The translations under genes and the position numbers were made by a program. A DNA stretch of 64,000 bases, from NCBI GenBank assembly GCA_910577785.1, contig CAJTNT010000009.1, positions 30,604-94,603 on the forward strand, in the 5' to 3' direction. Shown here in pieces: positions 34,207 through 42,032 of the stretch. Numbering within the stretch: position 1 is the first letter of the stretch; each line of letters opens with the position of its first letter. The notes beneath the pieces are model-generated. The model was not told the origin of the DNA and did not search any database. It saw nothing but the letters and a program-made list of their open reading frames with translations. The DNA comes from an uncultured Lachnospiraceae bacterium. Lineage in GTDB: Bacteria > Bacillota > Clostridia > Lachnospirales > Lachnospiraceae.

Positions 34207-35406
34207 TTATGCTCTCCACAATGCGCCAACCACGCCGCAGATCCGCTCCAAATCCCCGCTTGTCATCTTCGTGTCGCTGGGGAGGCAGACGCCGTGCTCA
34301 AACAGCTGCCCGCTCACGCTGCTGTCGGCGCCCATTTCCGTATCTGTCACCTGCAGCATTTTCCTCTCCAAACCGCCTGCGGGTATAAAATCATAGCCTG
34401 CAAACACGGGCTGCAGATGCATTGGCTTCCAGATGGGGCGGCTTTCCACATCATCCTCTTCTAATGCCTTCATAATATCCAGGGGCTTTACCGGGCAGCT
34501 ATCCGCCAATTGGACGCAGCTGAGCCAGCAGTTGCTCTGGGAGCCCTCGCGCATAGGCATAAAGCAGACGCCGGGCAGCCCGCCCAGATGCTGCTGGTAA
34601 TAAGAGAAAATCGCACGTTTCTCCCCTACCCGCTGTTCCAGCACCTTTAGCTGCCCCCTGCCGATACCAGCTACAATATTGCTCATGCGGTAGTTGTAGC
34701 CGATTTCCGTATGCTGGTACCAGCGAGCCGGTTCCCTGGCCTGTGTGGACCAATAGAGGACTTTGGCTGCCTTTTCCTGGGCGTCGGGGGTATTGACCAA
34801 CAGCATGCCGCCGCCAGAGCTGGTAATAATTTTGTTGCCATTAAAGCTGATAATCCCATAGTCGCCAAAGGTACCTGTGTACCTGCCCTGCCAGGTTGTC
34901 CCCAGGCTCTCCGCAGCGTCTTCAATCAGGGGAACCTGCTGCTCTTTGCATATATCAGCAATCTCCTCGATCTGGGCACAGAGGCCATAGAGGTGTACAG
35001 CCAGCACAGCCTTCGGCTTCCTGCCTAATTTCCCATATTTCTCAAATGCCTGCCGCAACGCCTGTGGATCCATATTCCAGGTCTCCTCGTTGCTGTCGAT
35101 AAAGACAGGGACTGCTTTTTCATAGAGGATCGGGTTTGCCGTAGCGGAAAAGGTCAGATCCTGGCAGAACACCAGATCCCCCTGCCCTACGCCAACGGCT
35201 TTTAGCGCCATATGTATGGCGGCCGTGCCTGCGGAAAGCGCCACAGCGGCCTTTGCGCCCAGCTTTGCTGCCATTTCCTTTTCAAATTCTGTCACATTCT
35301 TTCCAAGGGGCGCAATCCAGTTGGTGTCAAACGCCTCCTTGATGTAAGCTTGCTCATAGCCTTCCTCGCTCATATGCGGGGAGGCCAGGAAAATATGCTC
35401 TTTCAT
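34207..35406 (-). CDS. DegT/DnrJ/EryC1/StrS family PLP-dependent sugar aminotransferase
   Basis: A 399-residue enzyme. Motifs: IFLASPHMSEEGYEQAYI at the start, TNWIAPLG, VALSAGTAAIHMAL, IEDAAESLGTTWQGR, and the PLP lysine in SFNGNKIITSSGGGML; the C terminus carries CLPSDTKM. Members transfer an amino group to keto sugars bound to a nucleotide. The flanking sugar dehydrogenase supports a role in making an amino sugar for the polymer. The 4-keto substrate enzyme is not in the window. Confidence 0.93.
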   Translation of the reverse strand: MKEHIFLASPHMSEEGYEQAYIKEAFDTNWIAPLGKNVTEFEKEMAAKLGAKAAVALSAGTAAIHMALKAVGVGQGDLVFCQDLTFSATANPILYEKAVPVFIDSNEETWNMDPQALRQAFEKYGKLGRKPKAVLAVHLYGLCAQIEEIADICKEQQVPLIEDAAESLGTTWQGRYTGTFGDYGIISFNGNKIITSSGGGMLLVNTPDAQEKAAKVLYWSTQAREPARWYQHTEIGYNYRMSNIVAGIGRGQLKVLEQRVGEKRAIFSYYQQHLGGLPGVCFMPMREGSQSNCWLSCVQLADSCPVKPLDIMKALEEDDVESRPIWKPMHLQPVFAGYDFIPAGGLERKMLQVTDTEMGADSSVSGQLFEHGVCLPSDTKMTSGDLERICGVVGALWRA

Positions 35407-35453
35407 AAATTTTCATCCCTTTCTACAGATCAAAGCGCTAGGTACGCCTCTTC

Positions 35454-36638
35454 TTAATCTTTCCCCCATAAATCGCGTGTGTATACCTTCTCTCTGACGT
35501 CGCCTAGTTCCTCGCTCCAGCGGTTGGCAAGGATCACATCACATTTCGATTTAAAGGCCTCCAGGTCATGGTATACCTTGCTGCGGAAAAATTCCTCTTC
35601 TTTCATTGTGGGCTCATAGACAATGACCTCCACGCCCTTGGCCTTAATCCGCTTCATCACGCCCTGGATAGAAGACTGGCGGAAATTGTCGGAATCAGCC
35701 TTCATCGTCAGGCGGTAGACGCCTACGGTCTTGGGGTTCCGCTCCAGGACGCTGTCCGCGATAAAGTCCTTGCGGGTGCGGTTGGCCTCTACGATGGCGC
35801 CGATGATATTGTTGGGCACATCCTTATAATTCGCTAAAAGCTGCTTGGTGTCCTTGGGCAGGCAATAGCCGCCATACCCAAAAGACGGATTGTTGTAGTG
35901 GCTGCCAATCCTCGGATCTAAGCCAACGCCCTCGATAATCTGCCTGCTGTCCAGCCCGCGGACTTCTGCATAAGTGTCAAGCTCATTAAAATAAGAGACA
36001 CGCAGAGCCAGGTACGTATTGGCAAACAACTTAATGGCTTCCGCCTCTGTCAGGTTCGTAAACAGGGTAGGAATGTCCTTCTTGATCGCGCCCTCAGCCA
36101 AGAGGCCTGCAAACTCCCTTGCCCGCTCTGCCATTGGCTCATTGTCCCTGGGGGAGCCGACAATAATCCTTGACGGGTATAAATTGTCGTATAATGCCCG
36201 CCCCTCCCTTAAAAATTCCGGAGAAAACAAGAGGTTCTCCATCTGGTATCTCCTCTGGACAGACTCGGTAAAACCCACAGGGATCGTAGATTTTATGACA
36301 ATGGTAGCGGAAGCGTTGACATTCTGCACCAGCCGGATGACCTGCTCCACGGAGGATGTGTCAAAATGGTTCATCTTCGGATCATAGTTGGTGGGCGTGC
36401 AGACTATCACATAGTCCGCCTGCCGATACGCCATCTCGCCGTCCAGTGTGGCCGTCAGATCCAAAGCCTTGTCTGCCAGATATTCCTCAATCTCCTTGTC
36501 TGCAATGGGGGATTCTCTACGGTTGAGCATTTCTACTTTTTCCGGCACGATATCCACAGCGTATACCTTGTGGCGCTGGGACAGTAAGACCGCCATCGAC
36601 AGCCCCACATAGCCGGTGCCTGCAACTGCTATTTTCAT
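35454..36638 (-). CDS. UDP-glucose/nucleotide-sugar 6-dehydrogenase
   Basis: A 394-residue enzyme. NAD-binding MKIAVAGTGYVGLSMAVLLS, VVICTPTN-type motif (VIVCTPTNYD), FSPEFLREGRALYDN, and catalytic cysteine in FGYGGYCLPKDTKQL. It oxidises C6 of a UDP-sugar to the uronic acid, most likely UDP-glucose. Start behind GTAGGAGGTATACAG. The leader contains a hairpin (36660-36687, CCCCT-G-GCAAA / TTTGC-AGGGG) between the promoter and ribosome site. Confidence 0.94.
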   Translation of the reverse strand: MKIAVAGTGYVGLSMAVLLSQRHKVYAVDIVPEKVEMLNRRESPIADKEIEEYLADKALDLTATLDGEMAYRQADYVIVCTPTNYDPKMNHFDTSSVEQVIRLVQNVNASATIVIKSTIPVGFTESVQRRYQMENLLFSPEFLREGRALYDNLYPSRIIVGSPRDNEPMAERAREFAGLLAEGAIKKDIPTLFTNLTEAEAIKLFANTYLALRVSYFNELDTYAEVRGLDSRQIIEGVGLDPRIGSHYNNPSFGYGGYCLPKDTKQLLANYKDVPNNIIGAIVEANRTRKDFIADSVLERNPKTVGVYRLTMKADSDNFRQSSIQGVMKRIKAKGVEVIVYEPTMKEEEFFRSKVYHDLEAFKSKCDVILANRWSEELGDVREKVYTRDLWGKD

Positions 36639-36722
36639 CTGTATACCTCCTACGCACGGATCCCCTGCAAAGTTCTGATTTGCCAGGGGCGTGTTATTTT
36701 TATATTTATCAGCGCTTTTATT

Positions 36723-36751
36723 AAAGTAGCATTTCTCAATTTAAAAGTCAA
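36723..36751 (-). promoter_or_regulatory. Candidate promoter of the sugar dehydrogenase-DegT genes
   Basis: Minus strand: TTGACT at 36746-36751 (5 of 6), 17-base spacer, TACTTT at 36723-36728. The -10 is poor, the -35 good. It follows two hairpins and so would restart transcription after a termination region. Confidence 0.5.
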
Positions 36752-36789
36752 TATACATACAAATATCTTTGGGCAGAATGAGGGGAGCC

Positions 36790-36967
36790 GTGAATCGTAA
36801 CGGACGCCTCTCACTACCAGGCGGATTAGGGACTTTCACCCATTAGAACGTGCGCCCGCCGGGCGCACCACAAAAACAGCCGCCTCAGTCTGGTAGACGA
36901 AGCGGCTATTTTACATAAAGCTTTACTGGGCGAAGCATCGATCGGCGGCGCCCTTGTTACGATTCAC
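36790..36967. repeat. 178-bp segment bounded by perfect 12-bp inverted repeats
   Basis: GTGAATCGTAAC at 36790-36801 and its exact complement GTTACGATTCAC at 36956-36967. The right copy contains the stop codon of the GT2 gene. Inside lie the two hairpins described separately. The left end GCCGTGAATCGTAAC resembles GCCGTGAATAATAAC at 22463. Confidence 0.75.
36850..36907 (-). terminator. Terminator pair after the GT2 gene
   Basis: Minus strand: AGCCGC-(18 bases)-GCGGCT (36878-36907, inner GTCTACCAGAC) followed by GTTTTTGTGG, then a second hairpin GTGCGCCC-GCC-type loop-GGGCGCAC (36850-36868). The first is a convincing rho-independent terminator for the GT2 gene; the second may reinforce it. Confidence 0.7.
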
Positions 36968-37940
36968 AGGGTACATAAACCTCCTGAAAACTTCGCCCCA
37001 TAATCTCCCTATAATGCCCATATTCCTTTTTGTTATAGAAGTACTCCTCTTTTCTGCCGCGGATTCCCAGCGCCTCGAACCATTCCCCTTTTAGCTTGTC
37101 AAACAGTGTCTCTTTTTTCTCCCCAGTAATCGTATCCAGGTTCCAGAGGCAAAAATGCAGCGCATAATTGATGTAGTCCTGCTCCAGCTCCTGGTACAGG
37201 CCAAATGTTTCCAGATTGCTTTTTAAGGCCTTCAGCGCCTCATAGAAGCACTGCCAGGATTTCTCCCGCGTATTGGAGAGGGATTCTTTGAGATTGCGCC
37301 GCTGGTGCGCCAGCGCTTCATCTACGATCTCAATCCTCTGCGCCAGCACCAGTGCGGAAAATACAAACAGCAGGTCGTTCGATGTCCGCTGCTCCTGAAA
37401 GCGCAGGCCATGTCCCTCAATAAAATTCCGTTCAAACAGCTTGTCCCATGCCCAGCCCACAAAGACCTTAAATACATTTCCCGTAAAGGTTCTGTGGTTC
37501 ATGGGGCGGTAAGGGGGAAGGTTTCCCTGGCGCAGGGTCCATTTTACCTTGACAAACTCGTCCCGGTCTTCATGGTACTGGTCAGAGCGGAACACCACCA
37601 TCTGCGCCCTGGCCTCCTTCGCCTTCTGGTAAGACTTCTCCAGCATATCTATTTCAAAGAAATCGTCCGAATCTAAAAAGGACAGATATTCGCCCTGCGC
37701 CACGGACAGGCCATGGTTGCGAGCCGCGCCTGCGCCCTGGTTCTGCTGGCAGATGACCCTGACCCGTGGATCTTTCCTGGCATACTCCTGCAGAATCTGT
37801 GGGGAATCATCGGAGGAACCGTCATCCACACAGATTATCTCTATTTCCTCTAGCGTCTGCCCGACAATGCTGTCCATGCATTGCCTGAGATATTTGCCCA
37901 CATTATACACGGGCAGTACCACCGATACTTTTGGCGCCAT
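36957..37940 (-). CDS. GT2 family glycosyltransferase
   Basis: A 327-residue GT-A enzyme: KVSVVLPVYNVGKYLRQCMD, IEIICVDDGSSDDSPQIL, QNQGAGAARNHGL, YLSFLDSDDFFEIDML (DXD-type loop). The C-terminal part (RTSNDLLFVFSALVLA) is typical of the CpsJ/EpsJ-like group. The donor cannot be read from sequence. Start follows GAAGGGAGGCAAAG. Its stop lies inside an inverted repeat. The next upstream gene is another GT2 enzyme. Confidence 0.92.
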   Translation of the reverse strand: MAPKVSVVLPVYNVGKYLRQCMDSIVGQTLEEIEIICVDDGSSDDSPQILQEYARKDPRVRVICQQNQGAGAARNHGLSVAQGEYLSFLDSDDFFEIDMLEKSYQKAKEARAQMVVFRSDQYHEDRDEFVKVKWTLRQGNLPPYRPMNHRTFTGNVFKVFVGWAWDKLFERNFIEGHGLRFQEQRTSNDLLFVFSALVLAQRIEIVDEALAHQRRNLKESLSNTREKSWQCFYEALKALKSNLETFGLYQELEQDYINYALHFCLWNLDTITGEKKETLFDKLKGEWFEALGIRGRKEEYFYNKKEYGHYREIMGRSFQEVYVPCES

Positions 37941-37997
37941 CTTTGCCTCCCTTCTGCTGGACGCCTGCTTTCTCCAGCAACATATTCTTTCCTAGTT

Positions 37998-39224
37998 TTA
38001 TTTTCCAAACAGCAGCTGCTTTATTTTCCTGGGGATATAGGTAATCGCCCTTCCCAACCGATAAGAAAAGGATACGCGGAGGCTTTTTAAGCGGCTGGTG
38101 AGGCGGCGGTTCTCCTTTTGCAGGCTTTTCACCTTGGCCTCTAGTTTTTTGGCTTTTGCCTCCAGTTTCCCGGTTTTTACTTCCAGTTTAACCACCTTCT
38201 TCTCCAGGCGGACAATCTTTGCTTCTAATTTTAACGTTTTGGAAGAAGAAATCACATATTTCTGGTAATAAGTGTCCGGATCCTTAGCAATGAGCTGGAT
38301 ACGGTTCCAGGCAGTCTCCGTAAAGACAGATGGATCCAGCTCCCCCTTCTCCAGTCCCCGTTTAAATTCTGCGCCAAAACGCTTGACATATTCCCTTTTG
38401 TATTCATAGCCTACGCGCTTGACGGTGCCAAGGTAATTATTGTACTTCTTGAACCAGTACATGGCCTTGAACCGTTCCCACAAATCGGGATGCGCCATCA
38501 AAATCTCCCGGATATGGTCATATTCCACATTCATGCAGTACACTTTCTGCGAATTGTGTACAGAGGAATTGGGGTTATCGCGGCGGTTCCGATAATAGGG
38601 GGTGTCTAAAATCATTGCCCGCTTTGCGAAAATAAAGGTCTGGAACCAAAACCCATTGTCCTGGAAAGACGCCCCCGGCGTCTCATTGTGGCGGATATGA
38701 TGTTTCTCCAGGAAACTGCGCTTATAAATGCCACTCCAAGTATTCATAATATAGCGCAACGCCTGCGGGTCCTCGCTGGGATTAAAAACTTGATTGTAAT
38801 CCTCTGGGTTTTTTGAAAGATGGTTATAAAAAAGGGACATGTCCCCCGTTTCTTCTCGTTTAAACCGGTAAAAATCAGCCTTTACAAAATCTAAATGATG
38901 TTCGGCCGCCTGGCGGTATAACTCTTCATACATGCTCAGGGCAACAAAATCGTCTGGCTCGACAATGCCAATATACTCCCCAGAGGCTTTCTCCAGCCCA
39001 ATGTTCATTGCCACGCCATACCCGCCATTTTCCTTGTCCACCAGCAGAATCCGCGGATCCTGGGCGGCATACCGCTTGAGGATTTCTAGGGAGCCGTCCG
39101 TAGAGCCATCATTAATACATATAATTTCAATATCCCTCAAGGTCTGGTGAGTAACGCTTTCCATGCATTCTTCCAGGTACATTTCCACGTTGTAAGTCGG
39201 TATAATAATTGATACTTTTGCCAT
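37998..39224 (-). CDS. GT2 family glycosyltransferase with C-terminal coiled coil
   Basis: A 408-residue protein. GT-A domain: KVSIIIPTYNVEMYLEECME, IEIICINDGSTDGSLEIL, GGYGVAMNIGL, YIGIVEPDDFVALSMYEELY. After residue 335 a long heptad-like helix (LEAKIVRLEKKVVKLEVKTG, KLEAKAKKLEAKVKSL) predicts a coiled coil, then a basic tail SFSYRLGRAITYIPRKIKQL. Coiled coils in such transferases may serve assembly or chain-length measurement, as known for WbdD/WbdA (inference). Start follows GCGAGGAGAGAAA. Its 5' region contains the 41-bp hairpin repeats. Confidence 0.92.
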   Translation of the reverse strand: MAKVSIIIPTYNVEMYLEECMESVTHQTLRDIEIICINDGSTDGSLEILKRYAAQDPRILLVDKENGGYGVAMNIGLEKASGEYIGIVEPDDFVALSMYEELYRQAAEHHLDFVKADFYRFKREETGDMSLFYNHLSKNPEDYNQVFNPSEDPQALRYIMNTWSGIYKRSFLEKHHIRHNETPGASFQDNGFWFQTFIFAKRAMILDTPYYRNRRDNPNSSVHNSQKVYCMNVEYDHIREILMAHPDLWERFKAMYWFKKYNNYLGTVKRVGYEYKREYVKRFGAEFKRGLEKGELDPSVFTETAWNRIQLIAKDPDTYYQKYVISSSKTLKLEAKIVRLEKKVVKLEVKTGKLEAKAKKLEAKVKSLQKENRRLTSRLKSLRVSFSYRLGRAITYIPRKIKQLLFGK

Positions 39225-39259
39225 TTTCTCTCCTCGCCTGTATCTTCCCTTCCTTAATA

Positions 39260-39470
39260 CTGCCGCCCATCCTTTCGGCAGCAGATCCTTTTTCTATTTG
39301 CTGCCGCCTATCCTTTCGGCAGCAGATCCTTTTTCTATTTGCTGCCGCCTATCCTTTCGGCAGCAGATCCTTTTTCTATTTGCTACTGCTTCATCCTATT
39401 GGCAGTAGCTTCTATTCTCTATTTGCTGCTGCCCCATCCTATTGGCGGTAGCTTCTATTCTCTCTATTGC
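39260..39470. repeat. 41-bp tandem repeats, each able to form a hairpin
   Basis: Three near-identical 41-bp copies from 39260 (ctgccgccyatcctttcggc...), then two diverged copies of 43 bases or so. Each holds CTGCCG and CGGCAG arms around a short loop. In the fourth copy both arms change together to CTACTGC and GCAGTAG. It fills the space between an acyltransferase gene and a GT2 gene. No coding frame supported. Confidence 0.85.
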
Positions 39471-39569
39471 CATACTATTCCCAGTGTTTCAGAATACCGC
39501 TACGCCTGAGCCATATTTAACAATCAGGCAACAGCCTCTGTCTTGCGGGAGCGCGTTTCTGTTTCCAAA

Positions 39570-40670
39570 TCACGCCCTTGCAAAACGAACGCATTCTTTC
39601 CCCTTCCTTAACAGGCTGCCCCAAAGGAGCGATCCAAAGATCCCAGCCACAAGGTATGCCATCCACCATCCATTCCCTGCGTCATAGACCGGATAGTATT
39701 TCAGCACTTCTGCTAGGGACACGGGCTTATGGTCTAAGAAGAGCTGCAGCACAATCACAATCCGAAAGGCCACAAACTGCCAGATCACAAGATCTATGCT
39801 TCTCTTTCCCAAATAACATATCCCACGGGCAGCCTGCAATACATAGCCCTTCCAGGCAGAAAACGGCTTCATCGCCTTATCTGGCATCCCCATCGGGCGT
39901 ACCGTCATGCATATCCTCTCTTGCCATCGGCCAAACTGCTGCGCTGCATAAAGGATAGCATAGGAAGCCATCAGCGCCCCTGCCACAAAGCCAATGGGCG
40001 AAGAATAGTCATTCTTGCCCATATCTGCATGGCTCCCATGCCCAAGAAACAGAAAAACTGTCCCAAAAACAGCCGCCAGCTTCCCGTTCCAGAACTTCTT
40101 AAGCCTGTCCTGGTTTTCCCTGACGGCATAACCGATTGCAAAAAAACCGCCTAATACAAAGTTCCTGCTCAGCATATAGGGGAAATCCACGCCAAACCCT
40201 ACGGCCATCCCCAGCAGGAAAATAGCTGTTACCCAGGCTCTTCGGTATCTGAGCTTCTCCATGGATTGATCCAATGCTTTATAAAATATAGATTCCCAAA
40301 ACAGGGCGCTCAAAAACCATGTCGCCCCAAAAAACTGCCCGTCCTTGTCAAGCGCCAATACCATTTCCGTTGCTTTTTGGAGCATTTCCGCAAACGGCAG
40401 ATGGGAAATCCCCACCGCCCGCTTGCCGAACAACGCCAACAGGTTCCAAAACACAAAGGGAAGATAGAGGCTTTTTACCTTACGGCGGGCAAATTCCCGC
40501 AAGGAAGGTTCCGGACGGTATAAGTATCCCGAAACCAAAAAGAAAAACGGCATGTGGAACTGATAAATATAACCGCTGCCAGGTCCCTTGGCATGCGCCC
40601 AGACCACGGTAAGTATGCCAATCCCCTTGGCGATATCCAAAAAAACCATCCTCTTTGTATCCTGCATCAT
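39570..40670 (-). CDS. Membrane-bound acyltransferase family 3 (OafA/WecH-like)
   Basis: A 366-residue protein with about ten membrane segments. The N-terminal MVFLDIAKGIGILTVVWAHA and HMPFFFLVSGYLYRPE are the diagnostic start of the acyltransferase-3 family. It probably O-acetylates a sugar of the polymer at the membrane. The ATG overlaps the stop of the preceding sugar transferase gene by 4 bases (translational coupling). Confidence 0.92.
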   Translation of the reverse strand: MMQDTKRMVFLDIAKGIGILTVVWAHAKGPGSGYIYQFHMPFFFLVSGYLYRPEPSLREFARRKVKSLYLPFVFWNLLALFGKRAVGISHLPFAEMLQKATEMVLALDKDGQFFGATWFLSALFWESIFYKALDQSMEKLRYRRAWVTAIFLLGMAVGFGVDFPYMLSRNFVLGGFFAIGYAVRENQDRLKKFWNGKLAAVFGTVFLFLGHGSHADMGKNDYSSPIGFVAGALMASYAILYAAQQFGRWQERICMTVRPMGMPDKAMKPFSAWKGYVLQAARGICYLGKRSIDLVIWQFVAFRIVIVLQLFLDHKPVSLAEVLKYYPVYDAGNGWWMAYLVAGIFGSLLWGSLLRKGKECVRFARA

Positions 40671-42028
40671 TTCCTCACCGCCGTCATCTGTCCCTTATCA
40701 ATCCCTTCCGTATTCTCTTTTTGGAAAATAATCTTGAAGGTCATCAGCATCAGCTTGATATCCAGCCACACAGAATAACCTTCAATATAGGTCAGGTCGA
40801 GCTTCAGCTTATCATAAGGCGTCGTATTGTATTTGCCATATATCTGGGCATAACCTGTAAGCCCCGCCTTCACCTTGAGACGGAAACTGAACTCAGGGAT
40901 AACTTCCTCATACTCCTTGGCAATGGATTCGCGTTCTGGCCGCGGCCCCACGAAAGACATCTCGCCTTTGAAGATATTGAAAATCTGCGGCAGCTCGTCA
41001 AAGTGGGTGCGGCGCAAAATCCGCCCCACTGGCGTAATCCGGCTGTCATTTTTCTTGGCCAGCTGCGCCCCATCCTGCTCGCTGTCCATGCGCATGCTAC
41101 GGAACTTAATAATCTGGAACTTCTCCCCGTCCCGGGTCAGCCGTTCCTGCATATAGAAGACCGGGCCTTTGTCATAGGCCTTAATGGCAGCTGCAATTAG
41201 GAGCATAAACGGTGAGGAAATCACAATTGCAATGGCTGACAGCACAAGATCCATAGTCCGCTTCACAAACCGCTGCTCAATCGTAAGCCCCCGGTTGCGC
41301 GCCAGCATCAGCGGCGAGTCAAACAGGTGGATGCGCTCCGTGCCTGTCAGGATAATATCTGATATTTTCGGCGTGATATAGGTTCTCTTGTTCTGGTCAA
41401 AGCAGAACTTTAGGATCGGGTTGCGCATCTTGGTCGGCAAATCGCACAGCACAACGGCCTCGTATTCCAGAATCTTCCGGTACAGGGCTTCATATCCCAT
41501 ATAGACGCTGGCCGTGGCACAGACATTGTACTTATCCTTCCTCGAATTGATCTTGCGGATCAGATCCTGGGGGGAATGCGTGCCATAGATGACAAGCATC
41601 TTCCGCGGCGGATAAAGCCTGGTATAAATCCGCCGCACCAGGTAGACGCAGGGCAGGATGGCCGCAAGCTCCGCCCCAGTCAGCACTGCCATCGGGTGGA
41701 CAGGCATGTAGTCATTCGCCACCAGGCACACCTGCAGGTAACCCACCACATTGGCGGAAAATATGGACAGCGCCTGCGACAGGCAGATATCCGTAATCCT
41801 CAGGTATCCTACTTTATATCCCCCAAATGTCCTGGTAAAAAAGTACACCACCAGTAAATACATGCCGATGACCGCCCAATTTCCCCTGTTGAACGGTTGG
41901 TTTTCCTTTTCCAGCAAAGGATAATAGATTACATACCAAGTATACCCAAACAGGATTCCCTCAATCGCCAGCATAACGACATTTGCCGCCAGGTTCAATA
42001 AATGTTTGTATTGCTCTCTTCTTCTCAT
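40667..42028 (-). CDS. Polyprenyl-phosphate sugar-1-phosphate transferase (chain initiation), second copy
   Basis: A 453-residue PHPT protein. N-terminal membrane segments (VVMLAIEGILFGYTWYVIYY; MYLLVVYFFTR) and a Rossmann-like region (MLVIYGTHSPQDLI) precede the transferase domain: VKRTMDLVLSAIAIVISSPF, QIIKFRSMRMDSEQDG, RRTHFDELPQIFNIFKGEMS, FVGPRPERESIAKEYEE, KAGLTGYAQIYGKYNTTPYD. The end CFVGPRP/KAGLTGYAQ differs from the paralogue at 20347, so it may use a different sugar or chain. Start follows AAAAGGATAGGAGC. Confidence 0.94.
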   Translation of the reverse strand: MRRREQYKHLLNLAANVVMLAIEGILFGYTWYVIYYPLLEKENQPFNRGNWAVIGMYLLVVYFFTRTFGGYKVGYLRITDICLSQALSIFSANVVGYLQVCLVANDYMPVHPMAVLTGAELAAILPCVYLVRRIYTRLYPPRKMLVIYGTHSPQDLIRKINSRKDKYNVCATASVYMGYEALYRKILEYEAVVLCDLPTKMRNPILKFCFDQNKRTYITPKISDIILTGTERIHLFDSPLMLARNRGLTIEQRFVKRTMDLVLSAIAIVISSPFMLLIAAAIKAYDKGPVFYMQERLTRDGEKFQIIKFRSMRMDSEQDGAQLAKKNDSRITPVGRILRRTHFDELPQIFNIFKGEMSFVGPRPERESIAKEYEEVIPEFSFRLKVKAGLTGYAQIYGKYNTTPYDKLKLDLTYIEGYSVWLDIKLMLMTFKIIFQKENTEGIDKGQMTAVRK

Positions 42029-42032
42029 GCTC

